NCBI GenBank assembly: GCA_963853835.1
Contig: OY970835.1
Span: 33,740,047-33,804,046 of the forward strand
Length of the DNA stretch: 64,000 nucleotides
Origin: Calendula officinalis
Lineage: Eukaryota > Streptophyta > Magnoliopsida > Asterales > Asteraceae
Reading direction: 5' to 3'
The notes beneath the pieces were generated by a model. That model had not been told where the DNA came from. It did not search any database and worked only from the letters and a program-made list of their open reading frames with translations. Of this stretch, positions 1 to 9,745 are shown piece after piece. The position numbers and the translations under genes are program-made. Position 1 is the stretch's first letter. Each line of letters starts with the position of its first letter.

Positions 1-765
1 TCATTATTTCTAGTCATCCAAGTAAAGAATCTTCAGAATTAAAATAATCTACATACATTCCTTTCCCTCGTTTGGTATTTTGCATTTGTTTGATGCTATC
101 ATATTACTCTAAACATACTCAACTAAAGTTAGACATGTTTGTCATCATTTCATTTCTGTTTTCTTCAAAACTTTTTGATTTAATTTTAATTTTAATTTTC
201 TACCAACAAATCCAAACCTATAATGGTTAGTTAACTGTTAATTCACTCACTTATACTTGCATATATCTACACATCTTTCAACAAGATCCCATCACAACGG
301 GTCATGGCTCTAACCGTACCTACAAAAGAAAGAGCATAAAATTAACTTAATTAGAATAATGTAATATAGCTTTGACAATTTTGACTCATACTTATTAACA
401 AAAAGATTCAGTTTATGTTTTATTTTAACAAGTCAAACACGTAAATTCATGAAATTTGTCCAAGAAATTAAACGGGTTGAAAGTTGGCAAAAGTATATTC
501 TCAACGCACATAATTTCCTAACCCTAATTATTCAAAGATTTATTTTATTATTGAAACGATATAACTTTTTTAATCATATTCAACAAACGAGCTACAAAAA
601 ACATATAGCTTAAAATTTTAGACAAAGATTGTTCATTTTAACCCACACAAAAAATGTATTTAAATCCATTATCCAACCCAACTGCCCATTTGAACCATTA
701 AATTATACTTGTCAAATAAACATAACCATAAACAAGAAGAAGAACATACAATTTTGTGTAATCGG
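1..765. other. Intergenic, no gene recognised
   Basis: AT-rich sequence downstream of the 5-phosphatase gene that ends at 766. I see no conserved coding frame, transposon terminus or RNA gene. Part of it must be the 3' UTR and polyadenylation region of that minus-strand gene, but I cannot place the poly(A) site. Confidence 0.5.
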
Positions 766-3512
766 TTAGAAAAAGCAGAGTTCAGTGTAACCGTTAGCAT
801 ATGGCAACAACTCCTCAACTTCAACCCTAGAATTAGAACAACTCATTGTTCTTTTATAACCACTATGAATAAGCTCAACTTCAGCCCAAAATAAGCTGTA
901 AACGGGCCTATGATCAGAAAACCTAGATTCACCACGAACGTATGATAATTGATGAAGACCTCTTCCATACCACAATATACGGTCACACCTTCATATAATA
1001 AATTTTAAAAGAATATTAATAAAGATTGTTTTTTACCAAAAGTATTTTATGTTATGTAGAGTGTAATTATATAATGTGTATAAAAATAGTTTACCATGCG
1101 GGTGTTCTTCTTCTTTCCTTGTGGTGCAAGTTATCCCCAGTGTATCTATCTGAATTACTTAAGTATTTGTAAGTTGGTGGGAAATATATCTTTCCTTCGT
1201 TCCATCCTTGAAAAACACGACCCCTTCTTTGTTCAATTCGCAGCTGTAAGAATGAAATGGGTCAAACGGGTCAACTCAAGAATACGAGATAAAAAACCTC
1301 CTAAAAAACTATTACTTTTTATTAAAAATTTAAGAATATTGGAAAGAATTGTAGCATACCTGATCTTTCTCCAACAATGCTCTCCAATTTTGCATTTCAA
1401 CGAGTGCTTTTGCTGATCGGTAAGAAAGGGCGATTCGGTAATTTAGATCACCGAGCCAAATAATTCGACTGAACAAATGTACAAATTATCAGGATTTTAA
1501 CAACTACTTGTTCCAAGATTCTCTTTTCTTTTCAGTCAAAATAACTAAAGAGAATCTAAAGAAGTCTATTTCATAAAAAGTTATACAAAATAAATATTTA
1601 ATTAGTGTAGAATTAGTTATCTTACTTGTGTTCAAGTATCGTTTGTGGGGATTTATCATCTTTCAGGCCTTGAACACGTGGAAACCGGGTTTTCTTAATA
1701 ATTTCCATAAAATCAGAATTCCTTCTTAATTCATCGCCTTCCTTTTGACCAGAAGTCAAATGACTACACACAAAACAAAAACTTGTTTCATGCAACAACA
1801 TACTCACCGATACAGAACCCTACAAATACAAACCAAAATTAATTACATTTCAATTTCATAAAATAATAATTAATTAATTAATTACCTTATTCCCAAGATA
1901 ACCCATTAATCCTCTACCAACGCAAGAAACTTTCAAATTACTAACATGTTCCCTCAATTCACTCCTGACCCACACTGTAAGAAACACACCAACCATTTGT
2001 TTACTTGCAACCAAACAATAATTTGAATGATTTTCTTCAATATTATTAGATTCCCAATTGGAAATCGGTGAATATGAATTTGAATTTTGTAAATCTTCCA
2101 TTGGGCCATAATCATCATCTGATGAAAATTTTGAATAATCACTAGGTCTTTGACCCCATGAGTAATTACTCGGTCTATGACTCACTGAGTAGTCACTTGG
2201 TCTGTAACTGTAACTGACCGAGTAATCACTCGGTCTATGACTGGAAGATGAATAGTCACTCGGCCTTTGACCGGAAGATGAACAGTCACTCGGTCTTTGA
2301 CCGAAAATTGCACGGTCACAGACGCTGTATCTCCGGTCAAGATGTGGTTCATTTTCATTTCTGTAACTATGAGTTGATTGAAAAGATCGGCGGTTAAAAA
2401 ATGATGAATTTTGTTGTCTTGTTGATCCTTCAAAATCAGCATCATATTCAGCTACAGGATCAGGAACAGGGGATGGTGTGTAACACATGTTTCCAGTACC
2501 AGAACCAGGACAGTCGTTTAAAGTTTTACGAATTAAATTTAGCCATTTTTTAGCGGGACCGTTGTCTTCTGCACCTAGGATATTAGCAGCATTTAAAGGA
2601 ACAATTTCTTGAAATCTGAAAAAAAAAATCAAATTGGTTAAAACTGAAAGATGAAATCTAATTATGTATACGGTATACCATAGAAATTACGATCAAGTTC
2701 ACATACCCAAGAACATAAATGTCAGCAGGAGGTGCAGCATGTAACCAATCATCAAGATTCATATTATTGGAAGGAGATTTTCCTGCAACATTCCATGTAG
2801 CTGAAAAAATGCTGATTGAAAACCAGTAATTATTATTGAATGATCAGAAGAAAGTTTAAAAGGAAAAAGATAATAATTATCAGATTTTGTTAATTACAAC
2901 ATACCTGTAGTTCTGGACATTTATAATCTGAGGGTGGTCAAGATCAACCCTTCCCCAGCTCCGAGCATCTGTCTTGCTGGATTTTTCTGTTCATGGAAGT
3001 GATATATTCGATTAATTAATCATTTTACCAATCACCAAAAATAAAATAAAAAATTGTTCAGAACCAGAAGTTTGTACCTGTTTTAAATTTCTTGATTGCA
3101 GCTGGTTCCCTCTCACAGAAGTTACCTATAATAATAGAATTAACCTTTTGAGTTACCAAAGTTGTGAAATTGAAACAAAATCCAGCTAAAAACATGAAAA
3201 ATAAACTAATATTTTGGAAGAGGAATAAAAACAAACACTTGGTGTGCAGTAGAAGAAAAATAACAAAATTGATGACGTTAGATCTACATTACAAACCCAC
3301 CTGCACAAACGACATTATCCACCTGAGATTCCTCTGTTTTACTCTTGATATTAAACCATTTTCGCACCAGTTTCTTCGACCAGGAGAACTTCAAACACAG
3401 CAAAAGAACAACACCCATACATACGAAATTAATAATCACGCAAATGAGTTAACAAGAAACAATTTTGAAGTAAAATTAAAACCTTATTGGTTTTACAATT
3501 TCCATCTCTCAT
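766..3512 (-). CDS. CVP2/CVL1-like: Type I inositol polyphosphate 5-phosphatase (CVP2/CVL1-like), 10 exons
   Basis: Removes the 5-phosphate from inositol phosphates and phosphoinositides; Arabidopsis CVP2/CVL1 act in vein patterning and membrane PI(4,5)P2 control (family knowledge). Exons placed by GT-AG and phase: 3483-3512, 3301-3388, 3078-3125, 2905-2986, 2707-2811, 1886-2615, 1626-1819, 1360-1468, 1095-1243, 766-988. Together they give 586 codons with no break, about the family length. The start reads MRDGNCKTNKFSWSKKLV, the basic N terminus typical of this clade. Catalytic-domain landmarks in order: TWNVAGK, FQEIVPLNA, CSHLTSGQKEGDE, WLGDLNYRI, WCDRILWYGRG and SDHRPVYS. A Ser-rich linker in exon 6 carries RPSDYS-type repeats. 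The phosphatase core looks complete. CVP2 versus CVL1 orthology is not resolved. Confidence 0.92.
2122..2306 (-). repeat. RPSDYS tandem coding repeat in 5-phosphatase linker
   Basis: Six imperfect units of the type RPSDYS with Ser/Gly/Gln/His spacers lie in exon 6 between the N-terminal part and the rest of the phosphatase domain. One unit reads RPSDCS and one RPSNYS. Similar repeats occur at this place in CVP2/CVL1 proteins, so this is a lineage feature whose copy number may vary. Unit spacing is irregular, 8 to 13 residues. Confidence 0.8.
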
Positions 3513-4004
3513 TGCTTGTCGGACAATTCCTTTGCTAGTGAACTCAATGTTGATTCTTGTAATAAATTAAGTGGCACTGCAATTGCAGTTGCGTGTGTCG
3601 ATCAAAACGTAATAAAGAAAGAAAAATGAAGGACGGGCACGAGAATCAAAGAGGGACAATGTTCTTTAATGTGATGAAGTGAGATTAGTTAAGATTCTGA
3701 GGGAAACATTAAAGTTGTTGTTCGTAGCAGGAAAAAAGAAAGAATTTGAATGGAATAAAGTGCAGAGAAAATGGTTCAGGGTCAGGGTCAGGCCGGCCCA
3801 TGGTAGTGATGGTGGGGGCAACCGGGTCAACAGACCGGAGGTGAATGGGATCACAATATAGGGTGGCCATTTGGTTTTCCAACCAAAGTTAAAGCAAATT
3901 ATAGATAATGGAGAAAGATAAAAGCAGTCCATTTAACTCAATAGAGGTATTAATTTTTACATTTTATCTTTCTTATATAATATTTTTAGCCGGATTAGAT
4001 TTTG
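3513..4004. promoter_or_regulatory. 5' flank of the 5-phosphatase gene
   Basis: This stretch lies directly upstream (minus-strand sense) of the 5-phosphatase start at 3512 and must hold its 5' UTR and core promoter. I cannot point to a convincing TATA box or transcription start. Short ORFs here have no recognisable similarity. Confidence 0.4.
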
Positions 4005-4556
4005 GTATAATATTTTCTGGCGAATCTTGCATGACCGGCTGCCCACAAAACCGAATCTGCTCAAACGAAACATTACTTGCCTTTCGCAGCTTTGCCCGCT
4101 TTGTGATCGTATTGATGAAGATCAAGATCATATATTTATTAACTGTTCGGTCTCTAATGTTCTATTTCGGGAATTCTGTTCTTGGTGGAGTATTGATTGT
4201 TCGAATTTCAGTACGATCTCCGATATTTTTGATTGGGTAGCAGGTGCTAATTTGAAGGAGAATGCGAGAAAGGCGGTGCTTAGTGTTCTCTATATTTACT
4301 TCTGGATCATTTGGAGACAGCGGAATGGAAAACTGTTTAACTCCCACGGTGAATCGCATAAGCATCAAAACGGGCTACCTTCAGGCGATTTCTTATTTTT
4401 GGATTAAACATAGGGCTACTTCATGTAATTTAGCTAATAGATGGGCTGATTGGTGTTGTAACCCAATGTCGTGTTTTTAACTTTCTTGTTTTGTGTTTTG
4501 CTATAGCGTCTTGCTAGTTGCTTTTTTGATGAAATGCTTGCTGTTAAAAAAAAAAA
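4005..4556 (+). mobile_element. 5'-truncated LINE fragment (zf-RVT end)
   Basis: One frame around 4019-4407 encodes the C-terminal reverse-transcriptase zinc-binding domain of plant LINE ORF2: a CPLCDRIDEDQDHIFINC block with the C-x2-C...H-x4-C pattern, followed by a Trp-rich WIIWRQRN tail. The RT and endonuclease parts are missing, as expected for target-primed 5' truncation. The fragment ends in an A-run at about 4546-4555. Target duplications were not found. It differs clearly from the zf-RVT of the LINE at 57-62 kb, so it comes from another LINE lineage. Confidence 0.8.
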
Positions 4557-4840
4557 GATATTGTTGTTGTCATACTACTTGTTTTCTCCCTTTTAGCCAA
4601 ATACATTATCGCAATGTTTTGAAAATGAATTCTGAATTGACCGGTCAATGTATTAAAACAGGTTAGATAGGTTCAACTGAATTATAAATTTATAATACTA
4701 TTGAGTATTTACGATAAAAATTAGTCATGTAATATGCACAAAACAAATATTATAATAAATTCAAAAAAATTTAAACTATTTTCGAACAAAATTCAGTAAT
4801 TTTCACATCAAAATTATACTGAACACTTAGCAACAAAGTA

Positions 4841-4916
4841 GAACTAGACCAAGACCTCTTGAAGGTAAATCCTCCAAGGCAATTTTTAGTGGTCAATTGA
4901 TCTAGACCAATTGCTT
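4841..4916 (-). repeat. SINE-like fragment, family shared with 16545-16625
   Basis: The reverse complement of this stretch matches 16545-16625 over about 75 bases: CAATTGGTCTAGATCAATT, then the ACCA.AA...CCTTG.GGGATTT.CCTTCAA block, then a GTCTTGG box-B-like end. Same repeat family in opposite orientation. The tRNA-derived SINE assignment rests only on the weak box-B resemblance and the lack of coding capacity. Confidence 0.45.
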
Positions 4917-5089
4917 GTACGGAAACAGTGACATATTTTGTATAAATCATGTCTGGTCATCCAGTTTTGAGGGGTTGTTATCAAATGGGACCCATTGGAT
5001 GTCTTGGGTGTCGTTAAAGTGAAAGGGACTCATGAATCACTTGACAAGTCCTGCATACTAATCATCCCAAAATTTTCCACTTCCTTTTA

Positions 5090-6980
5090 GGCTCTCGGGT
5101 ATGGTCTAACGCCATAAAGGGGCGTGGGGGGTGACTAGGCAGCCACGCCGTGGCCATGAAGACAACACCCCCCCCCCCCAACGCCGTTGGGGTGCGGCGT
5201 GGCGAGAGAGGGGCACGGAGCACGCAGAGAAACGGGCGTGGAGAGGCTTATTTTGGCCGAATTTGACCGTTGGCAACGGCTATATAGCCGTTGGTGATTT
5301 AAAAAAAAAATTAATTAATTAATTTAATTTATTTATTTCTTATATAAACACACTCAAAACACTACCAAAACACACCACAACTCTACCAAAATACCCCAAC
5401 TCACAAATAATGGATTATCTTGGTTCATCATCTGACGACGATGACTTGTTTATGCTAACAATATACTCAGAACTCCTCGATGATATATCCTCCGATGAAA
5501 GTGAAGCAGTGTTTGACACTAGAACCGCGAAGCTAAATAGAAATCGATAAGCTGGACACGACATGCTATACCGAGATTATTTTGCGGATGATCCTGTTTA
5601 TGACGACAACAATTTCCAACGAAGGTTTCGTCTGTCCAGACATTTATTTATGCGCATATGTACCGCATTAGAAAACAGGTATCCTTTTTTTCAATTGAGA
5701 TACGATGCTAGAGGTAGGCGGGATTCACTGCTTTGCAAAAATGTACTGCAGCAATTCGATCTATGGCTTATGGGTCATCCCCTGATTCTCTTGACGAGTA
5801 CCTACGCATGTCTGAAAGAACTGCTAGGGAAAGTATGTATAGATTTTCACAAGGGGTTTTGGAAATATTCGGACCTATTTATTTGCGAAAACCAACAGTG
5901 ACCGATGTGCAAAAATTATATGAGGCACACGAAGAGAGACATGGTTTTCCTGGAATGCTTGGTAGCATTGATTGTATGCACTGGGATTGGAGGAACTGTC
6001 CACAATCGTGGAGAGGTGAGTACACCGGTGGACATCATGGAGTACCGTCGTTGATATTAGAAGCTGTTGCTTCCCAAGATTTATGGATTTGGCATGCTTA
6101 CTTTGGGGTTGCGGGTTCTAATAATGATATTAACGTGCTTGATCAGTCACCAATATTCAACGACTTGTTATCAGGAAAGGCACCCGATGCGCCTTTCACG
6201 GTGAATGGCAATCCATATAGATTCGGTTACTACCTTACCGATGGTATATATCCTCGTCATGCGACGTTTGTCAAAGCCTACCGACATCCAGTTGATCCAA
6301 AAGAGGTCTTGTTTACCAAAAAACAAGAATCCGCACGTAAGGATGTGGAACGGGCTTTTGGAGTTTTAAAGGCGAAGTGACACATTGTCAAAAACGCGGC
6401 CCGTTCATATGGCCTTGAAAGATTAAGATATATTTTGTATGCATGTGTTATAATGCATAATATGGTTGTCGAAGATACTGGTCGGATGATTTCTCCATAT
6501 GTGCCGGACGGTCCCCGACATGCTTTGTATGTACCGGAAAGTGCAGAATATTTGCACAGGGTTGTTGACATTCGAGACGGAACAACACACGAACGACTTC
6601 GACAGGACTTGGCGGACCATCTCTACAACAACGCACATGCCGACGATGAAGACGCCGACGATGAAGAGTAATAATTTATTTTAATTATTGTAATTTTTAA
6701 TTTCTAGTATTTTAATGTTTAATTTCTAGTATTTTCCTTTTAATTTAAAGTATTGTCATTTTAATTTTATTTAATGTAATGTAATTTTAAATTATATAAA
6801 ATATTATTTGTGTGAAAAATAAATGGAAATGAAATGATGAGTTGGAAAATAAAATGGTGTGGTGTGGTGTGGTGGGTATTTCCACCAAATGATGTGGTGT
6901 GGTGGTGGTGTGGGGGTGTGAGGTGGCGATGATGTGGCGGAAAAGGGCACCACCACATGTGGTGCCCATACCCACTAGCC
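5090..6980 (+). mobile_element. PIF/Harbinger transposon with TTA target duplication
   Basis: Left end GGCTCTCGGGTATGG at 5090 and right end, read inward on the minus strand, GGCTAGTGGGTATGG at 6980 form terminal inverted repeats that match at 12 of 15 positions. The ends are flanked by TTA (5087-5089 and 6981-6983), the canonical 3-bp PIF/Harbinger target duplication. Inside is a DDE transposase pseudogene; no second MYB-like Harbinger gene is visible. Length is 1,891 bp. A poly-C run (about 5168-5178) and a GT-rich subterminal tract (about 6857-6915) lie inside the ends. Confidence 0.92.
5410..6671 (+). pseudogene. PIF/Harbinger DDE transposase (ALP1-like), broken
   Basis: Nuclease of the DDE_Tnp_4 family that would cut and rejoin the surrounding element. 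Reading begins at ATG 5410 (MDYLGSSSDDDD). An in-frame TAA lies at about 5549, the frame changes near 5735, and a TGA sits at 6378 where the family has Trp after the LKA(K/R) motif. Landmarks: RDYFADDPVYDDNNFQRRFR at the N terminus; GSIDCMHWDW (first Asp); GSNNDINVL (second Asp); YYLTDGIYP; ERAFGVLK (Glu); and YACVIMHNMVVED near the end. All catalytic residues survive, so inactivation is through three disruptions only, suggesting modest age. The C terminus is acidic (DDEDADDEE), as usual. Confidence 0.9.
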
Positions 6981-6983
6981 TTA

Positions 6984-8336
6984 GCTAATGTATTGAACGA
7001 GGAAATAAATAGCTAGTGTTGCAGTGATATTTAAAAAAATTAATAATTTTTCTGAGAAATAAACCCTCTTTGATATTGAATACAAAAGTTTAGGGGTAAA
7101 ATTAAACTAACAAAAAAATACAGGGGGCAAAATAAATAAGTATCAAAATTTGATTAATTAAAACAAAATAAAAATTCGGTCATGGAAATCGGAAAGAAAA
7201 AGGTAAATATGAAATTACGTGTAAGTTGTAACTTGTAAGTGATAGCTAGCCTTGTATATATATCCTTTAGTAAGTAAATATAGATGCTGCCCCACAATAA
7301 GCTATATGGAATCAACTGCATATTAAAACTCTCTTATGAACATTATTTTTTGAACCGTAAATGTACTATCTATACACATTGAGTATCTTAATTTTACCAT
7401 TAGTAAAAAAAAAGTTACACATATAAGTTTGTTTTTCATTTAGATTTTGATATAATTTCAATTTATTTAAGTTTATGATCAAATGCTTTAACTATTTGCT
7501 AACATAATTATATTTATTTTAAGGTTCTTAAAAGCATATCATAATGACCTCATAACGCGAGGGGCAAACCCAACGTTACGAAATAGCCTATGACAGTGGT
7601 GTTAGACATGTTATAAGATAAGGTAGCATAAGGCGCACGCCTTGTTACAAGTTTTTATGTGGCACGTTATGAAATTTGAATTTTTTTTTTGAAAATATGA
7701 TGACATATATAATTGTAAATTTAGATGTAATATTTTTTATTAACTTGATATATGAATTATCGTATAAATCAATATTTTTTGTGAACTTAATATATGCATC
7801 ATAGCTTCAGGATTGATGATGTCGCCACGTCGTGCCTTACGTTTTTTAAAACTTACTATCAATTTGTGATATAATAAAATACGAAAATATAGCAAAATAT
7901 TACATCGAACACAACTCAAAATATGTTATACGGAGTATTTATTAGTAAGAACTTCAAATTTGAATAATGCCTATATGTTATAAAACCAGATACCAAATCA
8001 AAAGGTATATTTAAAACCAAAGAAATTGATACTATCTTTAAATATAGAAAACAATGATTAACTTAAATGAACAACAAATAGAATAACTAAAAAACTGGCA
8101 TTACCTATGTTTCTTTTTTGCTTCTATGCCAATTTCATGATTAGTGGCCCAAAGCATCTCAAAAAGACAAATCCATATTTTCCACCATGCTTTATTTTAT
8201 AACTTGAATTTTTTATTTTTATATTTTCAAAGAAATCAAGTACACAAAATTATCAAGGGTCATCGGTTTGTGGCATGGGAATAGTCTTACAATTGAAATA
8301 TAGATTCAAATTCTATTAAATACACATAGAGATATG
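6984..8336. other. Intergenic, no gene recognised
   Basis: AT-rich sequence between the Harbinger element and the MITE at 8339. A moderately GC-rich patch around 7545-7660 may be old repeat, but I recognise no family. No coding frame worth annotating. Confidence 0.5.
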
Positions 8337-8338
8337 TA

Positions 8339-8654
8339 CTTCCTCCGATTCAAAATAAGTGATACACTTTCCTTTTTGAGGTGATTCAAAATAAGTGATA
8401 CACTTTAAAAAGTTTCCTTATTTGGCAAAAAAAAAAATGGGACCCACAACCACTAACTATCTACTTTAATAAAGTGAAATGACCCCTTTACCCTTATTTT
8501 TTACTTTTAAACATCATTAACCTTATTTTATTCAAAAGGTGTGGGACCCATTCCCCACTAACCATCTAATTAATCTAATTTAATTATCATTATAATCTTT
8601 TGCCTCAAAAACCGTGAAACCCCAAGTGTATCACTTATTTTGAATCGGAGGAAG
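8339..8654. mobile_element. Stowaway-like MITE, family A
   Basis: Ends CTTCCTCCGATTCAAAATAA at 8339 and its near-perfect inverse at 8654 form terminal inverted repeats of about 30 bp, flanked by TA on both sides (8337-8338, 8655-8656). No coding capacity. This is the best preserved member; relatives lie at 27033-27248 (inverted, decayed), 30485-30598 (one end) and 37631-37942 (diverged). TA duplication and CTYCCTCCG-type ends fit Tc1/mariner-derived Stowaway MITEs. Confidence 0.85.
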
Positions 8655-8683
8655 TATATTATTTGCGTTAGATGTAGTTTTCG

Positions 8684-8802
8684 AAAAGGCCTTTGGCCTA
8701 GCGGTATGGTGTTTGCCTCTCGTTCTTGAGGTCTGGAGTTAGAGTCCCGTCGTGGACATAGGCGGTAATTAGGGGTAGATTAGATTTGCCGTTTCCAAAA
8801 AA
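8684..8802 (+). mobile_element. tRNA-derived SINE, family 1
   Basis: Begins with GGCCTTTGGCCTAGCGGTAT (box A-like), has a box B-like GGAGTTAGAGTCCC, and ends in TTTGCCGTTTCC plus an A-run. Flanked by a 14-bp target duplication, AGATGTAGTTTTCG (8670-8683) and AGATGTAATTTTCG (8803-8816), one mismatch. A second copy with the same head and tail lies inverted at 53139-53287. It inserted 15 bp from the end of the MITE. Confidence 0.85.
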
Positions 8803-8816
8803 AGATGTAATTTTCG

Positions 8817-9745
8817 CCTTTCTAAATATTACAAAGAAAGAACAAAATACAATAAATGATCTTAAATAATGGGACTTAGCAGGCTCTCGTTTCTTGATGG
8901 GATTAAAATGGTTATTTAGATTGTGCATGACTTTATTCACCTAACATTTATATTATAAATTTACCCGACTATTTCAGTCTTATTTTTAAGTGTTTTTTCT
9001 TGAACGACAAATGTTATTAAAGCTCGAGACAGTACAAACGAGAATTAACAAAAATCCAAACTACTAGATTTTTACATATAATTAAGGAGGAGGTGAAGTT
9101 GCTGACAAAGATGATCCAATGTTGGTCATCATGACTCATGAGTACGAGGTATTTGGTTTAACCCGAACAACTGTTGGATGAATCGCAAACCAATACTATA
9201 TCCCTATTAACAACTCACTTTAACCAAATAACAGACTCGTAGTCTAAATGGTAAAAACCATTTAACCCAAACCCGATTAAAGTCACTCGAGTTATTTGAG
9301 TTCGGTTATTTTTAACACCCCCATTGAGATATAGACAATAATACCTTTACATAAGGACATGTAATGTTAGCATAGCATTTGCGTAATGTTAAAGGTTAAT
9401 GTGAGTTAAGAGGAGGTCTTTATATGTACGAAAAGAAAGTTAAAATGTAAAAATCTTCAATAGTTTTTAGCCCGATGTTACATAATTTCGATAATGTTAA
9501 CATTACCGATGTTATCTCATTCAATAACAGAATAGCTAAAGGCAATTAGACGAAACAAAATTCTAACAAATTAATACACTCAAAATTTGCATTGCATGTT
9601 CAATTCTAACACGAAGCCCTCTTCAGTTTTCAAAATAAAGATAATATAATAATATATCATGTCCTAAAATCAAACCAACCTCGTACTTAACAGGCAGACA
9701 CTAACAACTTATAATACTATGATACACCAACCAACAAAGTCGGGA
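8817..9745. other. Intergenic, no gene recognised
   Basis: Sequence between the SINE and the stop codon of the methyltransferase. The rightmost 200-300 bases are probably that gene's 3' UTR. No transposon ends or coding frames identified. Confidence 0.5.

Noticed and set aside
8684..8760. tRNA gene suspected from the box A-like and box B-like words
   Set aside because: Does not fold as a complete cloverleaf by eye, has an A-rich tail and target duplication: a SINE.
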